In this document: piece after piece, positions 1 to 12,300 of the stretch
Layout of the letters: each line of letters begins with the position of its first letter
How positions within the stretch are numbered: position 1 is the stretch's first letter
From: Polytrichum commune
Lineage: Eukaryota > Streptophyta > Polytrichopsida > Polytrichales > Polytrichaceae
Direction of reading: 5' to 3'
Assembly (NCBI GenBank): GCA_950295325.1
Contig: OX485805.1
Span: 47,516,758 to 47,580,757 of the forward strand
Length of the DNA: 64,000 bases
Notes under the pieces: generated by a model
Told to the model about the DNA's origin: nothing
The model's input: only the letters and a program-made list of their open reading frames with translations
Databases searched by the model: none
Made by a program: the position numbers and the translations under genes

Positions 1-321
1 GAACTAATGCATCATATCTATCTGCCACTGTGCACCTGTGCAAAATGCCACACCATTTGTGGTGACCTTGGTTTGCATTTGCAATGGTCTACTTGTATGT
101 TAGATCTTGGTTTGAGTTTTGTTTATGCATCACAGTGTTTATTATGGTTGTGCTTTCATGGAATGCATGCAGCAGCTGAGCATGCAAGATCTTGGATGCA
201 GTGCCTTTTAATTCTCTCCTGACCTGGAAATTGGGAGATTTGTCTTTTTGTTTGAAGCTGATGTGCATCACGAGTACATTAATATTGAGCTAAGCCTGAC
301 CTTATTTTTCTCAACTGGCAG

Positions 322-3300
322 TGGTTGGAGCTGGAGTATGGCGAGCTCCTGGAGAATGTAGCGAAGTGGCATCTGCACTGGTTCAAGCACTTCGAAATCG
401 AATTGAAAGGTGGCTGGAATTTTTTTGAATTAAATGCTTCAGGCTTTTTGTCTATAAATACCTGTAATTCTGTTTTAATTTGTTTCAATTTTGTAATTTT
501 TTTTAAAGCTATACTTTAAGGCCAATTTTTTGGTCCTCAGCTCTCATCCATGCTTAAGACATGCCTTTAAAATAATTCAGTTGATCGTTTGGAATTGTGG
601 CTGGCAGTTTTTTCTAATCAGGATCTATTGGTCTTTCTGCAGAGGATTTCGGAGCATGTCTTATGTTCGTTTTGGAGATGTCTTCGTCAAATGTCGTGTG
701 CAAGGTGCAACTGAACTGAATTTAAGGTGAGACATATAGATGCTTTGCATCTGCAATAGCAAAAACTATGTGGATCAATAGTACCATTTCTCTTTGTTGA
801 GCATGTTGGGTGGAATCTCTCTGTGCAATTCCATAGTAGGACCTTGATCATAGTGTTAGTACCTTTTGGATTACCTCTCACCTCATTGCATTGCTATATG
901 TCAAATATTACCTCAGGTTGTCAGAAACTTGTTTCAGCTACTATATGGCTGCTGAAATGGATGTAACTTGGTCCTGTACTCCTGCATTTCTGCAACATAT
1001 TGTATTAGAGTGAAGAGTCAAAATGAACAAATTAGTCACATGAACATCTTACACAATCAGTGACTGCCAAGAGAACAGACAAACTGTGCAGTGATGAACT
1101 TTCTAATCCTTACTTTATGGGTATTGCTGCAGGAAACCACTTCCCAGTTGCGAGCTACTGTTTACAGCAAGCGATGATGCCATCTTTGTGCATGTAGTCG
1201 TGCGCCGAAAGTGCGTAGAGCACCTTGTGAGGCACTCTTAATTAAGCTAGATGCTTGTGTGAGCTTGTGAATACTTTTAGTTGTTCATTTTTGTGACCTG
1301 CATGATAGTGTGTCTGAGAGGGAAGATAGGGTATCAGATGTCTCTGGGCTGAACTTGGTAAGGACGTGAGAACTTTTGTGGAAGGTAGTGGTCGTGGAGT
1401 TTTTTTTGGGCATTCATTTTGGGTGTTTATGGTTTGGAAGGACACAATTGTACAGCTCTGATATCTGGGGCACGAAATGTGTGACAGGAGGGTGCGTCAA
1501 CTTGTAATGGATGATCTGCAAGCAGCTCTTGCTCAGCAAAGATCAAATTTGGGAATTTGTGACAACAGTCTTGCAGGTCCCAGTTCTTATGTATTTTAGC
1601 TTTTTTTTTGAGTAGTGATTGGAGTTTAGCTTGAATTTTCTCGTATTTGTAGATGCGGAAGTTGGATGCTGTGTTTGTATCCTGAGTCCCAAAAGCATCC
1701 CTTAACAGGGACCAGATATTGGGCTCTTGCAGTTATTGTGGCTCCAAGTGGGTCGACTGGTCGTTTGAGTGGCTGCTGTCCAGACGATTTGGTGACTCAG
1801 CTCTACAAAAGGTAGGAAGCATTTGGGTTCATGGGACCCTTTGATATTTTTGCATGGCCTTTGACTTCTGTTATAGCATACTTGTGGTTGATGTCAGTTA
1901 TACTGTGTGCTGTAATATTGCGCTTACTGCAACAAAAGTCCTGCTGGTATGCATAGGAAGTCACTGGCTAAGTGTTGTGGTCAGATAGAGTAAAATACTC
2001 ATACAATGGTTCTCAGCCTAGTGTTATCCTCCTACTTGCCATGACCAAGTTTTTAACAAAATTATATAATAGGAGTGCAAGCCAATTGTCTTAGTTGTGG
2101 ATTAGTGAACCAAAAGACCGTTCTTAGTGACTGAGCCCAAGTAATATTGGTAACCCACTGGTAGAATTCCTTGTCCTTTCCATCACGAGTCTGGACACTA
2201 CCAGCTACATAGATGTAATCCCAAATATACTGGGGAGGAGTGCAGATCCTGGGCTGGCTGGCGTGATTCCTGCGTACAATTTCATCCATGCTGATTAGGG
2301 TTTTCCATATATTGCCCCCTGCTGTCACTGTTGCAGCAAGCTACAGGCGTTCAATGCTTCAACTATCCCATTCCATGTGGTAGGGTCTTCTTCAGCAAGT
2401 GGTACGTCAGCAGCACAGCACCCATGCTATGCAGAAGTTTCACTTGGACAATTACCAGGCAGTATTGGAGCTAGACATACTATATCAGGGGTAAGTGTTC
2501 TACATGGCTGATTTTTTCAATGCCCTCATATCTGATAAATACCTGTAGGGGCCAATGACTTCATATTTTGTAGTCTTCCATAAGAATCAGAATACAAAAG
2601 TATAGAAGGTGCATAATTTGATATTGTTGTGAGTAGCAGTTGCACTGGCTATCAAACTAAGGTATTATTTGACCCACTCTGTTTGGATGTGAACTGCCAG
2701 GCGGAGAAGAAGCAAATCAAAAGATTATCAAATGGAAAAGACAGTGGACATGTGTTGATTTATCCGATGGATGCAGTGCTAGTCCCTATGCGACCAGTCG
2801 TGCCTTGTCACACTTTTCTGCAAAGGTTGTGTCTTTTACAGCTACCGTGCATTTTCTTGTGTATATTACTGGCTCAATGCGAGTTCTTGTTTTCTGGAAG
2901 CTTCATTGAAGTTTTGATTTATCCATTGTACTTGCAGATGTTGGCTTCGAGATTGGGCGGGCACAAACTGGCTAGAAGATGGTGTGGATGAGGAAGTTGT
3001 GCCATCCAATAGGTATTCATTTTGTGGGTTTTATACATGACCACCTTGTCTATGATCGGAAATGTGATGGAAGTTTAGTTCTGCTCATTGGATTTCTCAT
3101 CAGCTGTCTAAATTCTTCACTCAGCATGTCACATGCACCTATGGATGAAGGACCATAGTCCAATGGAAGTTGGTATGAAGTAGTTTACATGATTGTTGTC
3201 TTCAAGAAAATTTGTGCAGATATACTTTTGTGGTCTGACCTTGTCTTTTCTATACGGTTTGCAATTTGTGCTCGTGTAGAAATTTTCTGTCATCTTGTTC

Positions 3301-6300
3301 CAAAGACCACTTCTGAAGATCTGTTTCTGTTTGATTTTCTAATCAATAAACCACTCTCAGATTGTTGAGAAACTCAATTTCTATCCTTCTCTGCAGTGGA
3401 CGAGGAATTAATGATGGAGATGGCCGAGAAAAGTCGACCATCACAGCAGTTGATGCCAATGGTTCTGGTCCAACTTGCAGCAGTGGTGCTGCCATCAGTA
3501 GCAACAGCAGTGGAGGGAGCAGTAGCAGTAGTAGCAGCAGCCAGGGGAGCAGTGGCACATCCAGTTTTAGTGATGGGGATGGAGATGGTATGAAAACATA
3601 TTTGAGGGTTTAGTGTTTATTTATAGAAGAAGTGAAAGTCTGGATCTGCTTTTGTGTAATCCCACAGTCAAACTGTGAAATGATTGTCATATGGCACACT
3701 CTACACATTATCTTGCAACACAATTTTGAAGTGAAGCATACTAAAGCGAAAGAGGTATTGAACAGGTGGTGGTGAGATGGAAGCTGATGCTGAATCTCTT
3801 GGCAGTAAAGCTGCTGGGGCTGTAACATCAAAACGCAACAATATGCGGGCTCCTGCAACACCATCACAGGTGTTGGACTCAGATGCTGCAGACATGAAAA
3901 ATGTACGTATCCTTCTGTTCAAAAACTGACCGTACTATGCCAATAACAGCTGTAAATGTATCATGTAATTTTAGTCTGTAGCTGTCTGTGTGACTGTACT
4001 GCAGAGTGCAAGTCAGTCTCCAGTAAAGGGTTTCTATCCATTTCAGGAATAACACTGCTATCTGTATATGAAAATGAGATGGAACTCCCAATCATTGAGG
4101 TTATGAGTGGAATGGGGTATTTTATAACATTATTTAACAGAGGGGAGGGCACATTTACACATGGAACACATCAAGGCATTCCTTTTGTGGTTATAGGAGG
4201 TGTAGGCTATGGTCTGCGTGCTGTGGAATTCATGCAAATATCTTTGGATGTGCAGGGCACAAAAAGGGGCCGTACAAAATCAATGGCTGGGGTTGCTACT
4301 TCTGATCCACCATCTAAAGCTCTAAAGCGAAGTGGCAGTGTTGGTAATGACATCACAGGACTCATTGATGGCACAATGAATGATAAGAGGGGAGCTGGAT
4401 ATCTTGGTGAACCAAGTGGGTTTGGAGGTGGCATGTCATCCAGCATGGGAGGTGGAACTCCACGAGAAAGTGGGAGCCAGCTTGGAAATCCATGGGACCA
4501 GTGGGATAATGATGGAGGATTAGGTCTGGCGATGAACCTAGGCATGGATATGGGACAAAGTGATGCTGACATCCTAGCTGAATTTGGGGACTTTGGAGAT
4601 TTTTTTGAAGATGATGGACTTGGCTTCGGAGAGGTGAGCTATTTCATCAAGGAAGTGATGTGGTAAGGAATTTGGTGTAAGCAGGCGCAGCTTCATTAGA
4701 AGCTCACTGGTTTGTTCTGTAGACTTCACCGGAAAGGACAGCAAGGTCCACTTCAAGTTGCAGATTCTTTTTAGATTATGGTTTGAAGACCTGATTTTGA
4801 GTAGAATATGGTTCTGAAGAGCAGTAAATTCAAATATCCATGTGTTGGAATTACACAAACTTATTCTGAATTCTTAGAATGAACTTCGAAGCATAGACGC
4901 TTTTAGCTTTTTTGAAATCATTTGAGATCAGGTTTGATTGGAGAAATAAATGTTGGAGTTCTGGATTATGGTGGAGAATGGAGTTTATCATTAGTGAATA
5001 ACCTTGTTGCTCTAGTCATAGAGTAGATATATAATAATCTAGAACTGTATTAGGCCACAAAATTCTATGCAGTGTTGCAAACCATTTTTGGAGGATACCT
5101 ACACGTGATAAGGAAAAGGAAACATGAGATGTCTTGTTCTGTTCCCAATAAATAACTACAGAAAACAATGTAAACTCAGTTTGGGTTGTGTGGCCCTTAA
5201 GGGTTAGGTGTGTGTCAGTACTTGTTATGTATGTATGCTTTTTAGGAAGGCTCAAGACATATCCTTAGACAGTTCATACACGGTTTCTAGAGGTTTGTTT
5301 TTATCAATTATTGTCTAAAGTATGATCTTTTTCACCACTTGACCTAGTATGTTCTGACTTTGTGAATCTCAATTTCTTGTGCAGCCTCCTGATACCGCAG
5401 AGTCTCAGATGTTCCCAATGCCTCCGGAGTATGGAGAGGTTGCCCAGACACCTGGAACTGCTCCTCTAGATGCATCAGATCCCATGGTTCTTCCTATTTT
5501 GGACTTCCCATTTGCAGAGCAGCTTCATGCAATAGACCCTCTACTTGATGGGTCAATGAAACCACTTGGTTATTCTGAAAATTATCTAGTTTCAGCTGGA
5601 GCACAGTCAACTTCCCCAGTTCTAGCTGTTGTTCCTGATTCACGACTAAAGGATGAAGCTTCATTTTATTATGCTCCTGGTTTTGAGCCGATTGAAACAA
5701 CAGGTGTCCTGGATGTGTGCTCAGCTATCTCAAGGTCAGTTTCTTCAGTGATTTCTCATGCTTCACGTAGTACTTCTTGAATCTTCTTACTGAATGACCC
5801 AATTTTCATGTATAAGATAGATTGTTGTCATGTACATTGATTCCAAATTGACTATTTCGCTCAAGGATCTTAGAATCACTGAAGTTGTTCCTTGGTTGAT
5901 AAAGTTCAGGAGTTGCTCCTGTACCATCAGTGGATTCTGTTTTACAATGGAGTTCTCTTTTAGAGGCTTGCATTACTTATTTTTTTTCTATGTTGTACTT
6001 GCTGCAGAGATCCCTACATACCTGAGGTTAAGAAATCAGTCTCCGAGTCTCCTAGTGGAGAACAGTATGTGTATTGTGCAATACCGCCTCCAACTTCCAA
6101 GCTCGAAGGTTCTGATGGTATGAAGGTTGAGAAAATAGGTAATGAGTCTCCGAATGAAGTTGAGGAGACCAAAAAGAAGAAAGAGCCTGATGCTGATTAT
6201 ATACTTGTATCAGGGTCACATATGGCAAAGCAAGGATCAGTAATTGGACAACAGATGATGAAAACAGAAGCTCTTGCAGGTCTGGACGGATCTGCAGGTA

Positions 6301-9300
6301 TGGCCCAAGAAGCATTTAACAAAAGGCTTTTGGATGTCAGTGGTGGTGGTGGTGGTGGTGGTGGTAATGGATTACAGATTCCAGGTGGTGCTTTCACTGC
6401 TTTGTCTCCCTCAACTACAAAAAATAGAGGACGTAAAAGGACACAAGGTCTATCACCAGTCCCTGTCTTGGCAACCGATGTGGAGTGTGCATTACTGCAG
6501 GTGCTGATGTGTCGTTCCCAAGATTCTTCGTCATCTGTGTCAAGCAATGGCTATCATTCAGGTGTGGCCAGCCCTGGCAATGGGATGGGCAGGTCTACAC
6601 CAGTGCCTGGAAAGGACAGCAACTCGGAGATAACACAGGTACTCTCTTTAGTTGCACTGTAAGTACATACATTTGTAGTTTATGTACATTTCAGGATACT
6701 TTAATGTTGGGGCTCATGAGGATGGAGTGGATGGGATTGATTACTACTGCACTAGTTCCGTACGTGCCGTTGACAATGGTTTCTAAGCCACCAAGAAGAG
6801 AGAAATCTGTTGATCCATGTTCCTGAATTTGTTGTTGTCAAAGTGTTCTGCATACCTCATATCTTTCGTTGTTGGTTCTTTCTTTGCTCGTTCGAATTAC
6901 TAAATTTCACTTGTAAATATGTCCGAAGAAGCCACAATTATAGCTCATGCACATTGTAGGATGTTTTAATCTTGGGGCTCATGAGGATGTAGTGGTTTGG
7001 GATTGGTTACTATTATTGCACTACTTCCGTGCATCCTGCCATCAAGAAGAGAGCAATCTGTTGAACCATGTGCCTTTATTTGTTGTCATCAAAGTGTAGT
7101 AGATACTGCATTTCTCGGTTGTGGTTCCTTTCTTTGCTCGTTCCATTACTAAATTCTTCTGTGTAATTTTGGCCAGGTTCAAACTGACAGTCTCACACAG
7201 CTGGGTAGGGGTGTGGCAAAACCTCAGCAAGAGCGGCGGAAAAAGGTACCAGAAAGAATTGCTGGTCATGCTGATGATGACATGCATGATGGTAGCAATC
7301 GAGCTGCTCAAGTAGGTGTATGGCGTCCAGTGGGAGGTCCAAAATCGTTGCAGCAACCTAAGAGCGGTTCTGTAAACAACAGTAATGCTGTTGATTCACG
7401 CATTGTTTCAAACACCACCTCTCCTGTACACCAAGGATTTGATGATCTTGCTACAGGGGTTGCTGCAGCTAGGCAATGTCAGTGGCAGGAAGTACTGGAT
7501 GCTCTTCCTCTCCTGGCTCAGCAAGCGTCTGTTGCAGTGGACGTGGCACTGGACGGGCATTATGGGGACGGCCCATTAGGATGGCTAGCTTCCCAAGAGC
7601 TACAGAGGCTGCAAAACATGTATGGGCCTGGTGGGAGTCATGTAAGTTATGGAGGCATGCTGGCATTGGCGAGCTGCCTTGATCAGTCGGGAGTGGAGAT
7701 ACCAAATTCACTGTCTGCTGAGGTGAGTTGTGATGTCGTGATGTTGTGACATGTCTCTTTTTCCTAACTTGAAAGTGAGGGCATGATGAGTTGAGTCATG
7801 ATTATTCCTCTCAAGGTTTGTGGGCCTTGTGTGGTTACTCCTCTTAATCCAGCGCTTGTATTTGAATGGTAAATGGCAATGCTTGTGGTTATGATTGGAA
7901 ATCAAAAAGACATATGTCAGGATGCTATTGGACTATGTGCGCAGAATATAGACGTTATTCTTAGGTTCAGTAGTGAACATCACAATTGGAAGGCCCTTTG
8001 TGATCATTTAAAGGTGACAAGAGTCTTTCACTTTGACCTCTGATAACTTTTGCATGTTGTGAAACTCTGATTCTGATGAAACCTGAAATGGCAACCCTTG
8101 TGATTTGCAATTGCTAACCAGATGGGACAGTTCCCAATATAATCCAATGGCCAAAACCTGGTTGTGGCGTTGGAATTTGTGCTCACAATAGCTCCACATA
8201 TCTTTAGTGGAGAATCTAACGTTGATATTGATGATCCTCTTACAGATTTCCGCAGCAACAGTTGCCAGCCTTCTCCAGTCTGACGTGCGAGTCGCCATGT
8301 CAAATGCCTTTGGAGAAGCGAGTGCTGATGGTCCTCTTGCTCTACTGGATTGGTGCAGAGGTCGTGTGCAAACCTCAGATTGTGGGGAGAGCACAAATAC
8401 AGACTCCAGGGAAGTGAATAGCACCATTACAGTTGTAGGTGAACCCATTACACCACCACAATCTGGTGGTGGTTTGAAAGGTATGGACATGGAGGACATG
8501 AGACGGAGCAGTAGCAGCAATCGGGCTATTGATTCCTCATCACTCTCAGAACAAACTGATGCTTGCCAAAGACGAGGTTTGGTCGATGACCACTCAGATG
8601 TTTCAGGATATCATGAGCCCACCATTTTAACTCTTCCAACACCTGCCCTGCTTGTTGGGTGAGTCACATTTATCCATATGGAAATTTATGTTTACAGAGA
8701 TTGAAGAATGCCATGTAGTCATTTCGTATATTGCCCTGCCTTAAAACTTTGAATGTCTGGACTATGGACACCCACAAGTAGAGTTATGATAATAATAAAA
8801 GGAGTTAAATTATATTATTTAAAAAAGATTTAATGTTTTTAAACTAAACATTAATTTGTTTGTCACAAAGTTAGCTTGATTCTGAAAAGAAGTTTACATC
8901 AATGTCTATGTATGGTAATTCGCATAGAACTACAGCTCCAGGGAGGGAGCACCACATGAACACTTTATATATATATACATACACATATATATTTATATAT
9001 ACAAATATAGATGTATATTTATTGTCATGGTGTTTGGATGGCAGCTATCAGGATGACTGGTTGAAGACATCTTCAAGCACGCTTCATCTCTGGGAGAAAG
9101 CTCCACTCGAGCCATATGCACTTTCCAAGCAGGTGTTTGTCCTGGGTGCTGTTTGTGTTGGTTTGGATCTTGTAGTATATGTTGAGTCTGTAGCCTGCAT
9201 GGAAATTCTTATGGGAGGAAGGTCATGACTTGTGTAGATGGATGGAATAGATTCCCTCTCAAATTTAACCTAGTTTGCTATTTTTACTGTTCATACGAGC

Positions 9301-12300
9301 GCTTCAATTTGCAAAATAGGTTTCTGACTTTGCCATGAATCAATCTCTTCTATGGATCAATTTTGTGCTTTGGGAATTTTTATTCATTAATTGCATATTT
9401 AATTGCATCACATGAGCCGTGCTTTTGGGTTTTTGCAATAGCCTCTTAGGCAAGTGTAGGGTTTCAAAGTTGAGATCTTGCATCTAAGATTGCTAAATAT
9501 ATGCAAATAGTGTTGTCTACCATGTGTGTAAGAGCATTCACAAATCTACAAATTACCAACATTTTATCACCCTTCTAATAGTTTATGCAGCATATATGGG
9601 AACCCATTCAGTGCAAGCATTTAGTCCTTGAACAAATAGGTTCGAAATAAAATTACTTGCTGTATATTTGAACTCTTGTCAAAAGTGGTCTTTGCAGATG
9701 GTCTAGAAAATGTTCATGCTAATTAAATTTAGGCATTTCTGATGTGGAAAGGTTTTATTCTTCTGTGTTCAGGTTAATTACCATGTAGTATGTCTTGCTT
9801 CAGAGCCACTAGTTACTGCCGCTGTAGACTTCTTTCAACAATTGAGTTCAGGTGTGCCTTCTACCCAAGTCAATAGCTCTACAGTGTTTCTAACAGATAG
9901 TTTTGTTCTTAGTGATTCACTCGATTGGGTCATCATACTATTTCAGAAGTGGTCTAGTGGAATGGCTGGGCTTGAGTTGTTTGCCAAACTGTTATACCTA
10001 TGACAGTAGTTGTTATATGTAAATTGTTTTGGCATAAATATGGTACTTTATCCTCTCAATTGTGGGGAAATAATCTTCAGATGGGAAAGATGTGGTGGTA
10101 CATTGCCTCTGAAATGGTATCCAAAATAGTATTCATGGAAGGGATGCCGTTTTGCATATACCTACCATTTTGCATATTCCGGTTCAGCTTAATGCAATCA
10201 AACTGATTGAAGCTAATGTTTTCCAATGTAAAATTATACTATTTCAAAATGTATGTGTCTTGTATTGAAAGTCGCATATATATATGATCTGTTTATCCTG
10301 ACGTCTATTGTGGTTTTGTTATAATTTGGTGCAGTCTATGAAGTTTGTCGGCTGGGTAATCACATGCCTGTTGGTATGGTTGGGGGCCAGTCAGGGCCTG
10401 TGGCAAGCTCTAGTAAACCAAACCTACCTGGCTTTACGCTGGTGGAATTGCCTGGGGTAACCTACACTCCAAGTCGGGAGGATTATTCTAGTGCATCTTC
10501 ATGGAGCTTGGCAAAAAGTTTTGTAGCTAGCATGGGAGAGAATTGGAGTATGGATGAGTACCGGAAAAGTCTGAGAAAAGTCTGCAAATCCTTGTCCATT
10601 TCACCTGGATCTTCAACAACTCAGCGTGATCCAGAACAAGGACCTTGTACGGTGAGTTCACTTCCAGAATTTTTTTCTAGTTCTCATGTGTAGGTACGTA
10701 GTTAGACATAAAAAGATTGCCTCCATCTGGTTCCTATTGGGGTTAACTTGCTTATGGAGGCTATTTCCAATGTCATGTGTAGTGTTAGTTGTGCATCTGC
10801 TGGAATCTTCTGAATTACTCTATTTGCAATGTCTCTGCAATCCTTTGTTGCCTAAGAGGACAGGAGGGGTTGCATTTTCTGTACCTCCTGCATTTGTTAA
10901 GGCTATACCACCATATTCAATATGCATACATGCAAAGCAAATAAAGTTATGCATTTATTTGATCAACTGTAGAATCTCTAGTTACATGAAAGAGTTGTGC
11001 AGATCCTTGGAGGTCTATCTGCCTAAGACTTTGGACAGATTACTGAACCCATCTTTGTCATGCTTTTCATTGCAGGTTGTCTATGTTGTGTGCCCTGTGT
11101 CTGATCCAGCTGGAATATTGCAAACAATGCTGGATTCTTGCTCAAGTTTGGGTTCGGCAATCACAAGTATAGAACGTGAACAACAAGCAGGGATGGGTGG
11201 AATAGACGAGGATCTACTTTCAAACATCCTGGGGTTCTCGATACCTCGGTTTGCATTACAGTTGGTCACTGCAGAAACAATATTCAAGACTAGCGGCCCT
11301 CAAGTACCTGCTGTTGACGTGTTGAAAGAAGTAGCCTTGGGTGTGTATAATAAAGTTCGTCGTATCCCTCGTCGTCCTCACAAAAATGATAGTGTACAGC
11401 AACCTGGTGTTGGCAGTCTTGGAACTCGTGTACGTGCTGGGATTAGTGCGCCTGCAGCTCTACAGTCAAATGCTTCGATGCCTGGTCTTTGGAAGGACTG
11501 CACCACCCAACGCAGTAGTGGGAGTGCTAATATGAGTACTTTGGACTCGGCTAGCAATCTGGATACTTGGGAGGGTGGTTGGAAACAATCATCAATGCAA
11601 ACTGATGCAGGTCCTTCTCTATTCTATTCTATATTGAAGAGGCTATATTTGTCATAGCATTCTTAATGGTGTAGTGTGTGTTTTCGCTAGAGGAGCATCC
11701 TCAAGAATATACAAATAGTGAGATTCAACATGGCTAGGTCTTTAAGTTGAATCTTAGTAAATGGGAGAAGGTGCTGTCTGGAGATAGGTAACAGTGAGTT
11801 GTCCACTAATGAGAGCTTGCCGCTTGACTATGCTTGGTATTCATGGATGTAATCAATGACCTTGATTCTTGGATTCATTCTTGAAGCTAAATTAGAAAGA
11901 GAATCTCCTTAGACATGCCTAAGAATGCTATGGTAACCTGCTGCTACATTGCCCAGCAGGTGGTAAAGACATAGTTGTAGGCATGGCTGTCTGTGCAAGA
12001 TGAATGGGGCTCGTTGCATTAATTTGTGCAATTGTGTTGCTCTACATATTCATGGTGTTCTTAAATCTTGTTGATTAGTTTTCAAGCATGCAATCTTGGT
12101 GCTTTTTTTTGTTGCTAATGAGAGAATATCACATCAATGACCATGCGCACATTCTTAATGTACCTCGTTCATGTGCCAGGTACTCCTAGTGGTGAATCTA
12201 CACATGATGCTGTTCGATACTTGTATGAACCTGCATTCATCCTGGCAGAGGCTGGCACTCCTGATGCAGGGGTGGGGCTAGCTCCAGCAAGAACAGCTTC

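Noticed and set aside
3956..4666. 236-codon ORF beginning in a MED13 intron
   Set aside because: Only 4256-4633 is MED13 exon. The front part is intron read-through.
10686..11657. 323-codon ORF in MED13
   Set aside because: The MED13 exon is 11076-11610, starting after a TTGCAG acceptor. The earlier part is intron.
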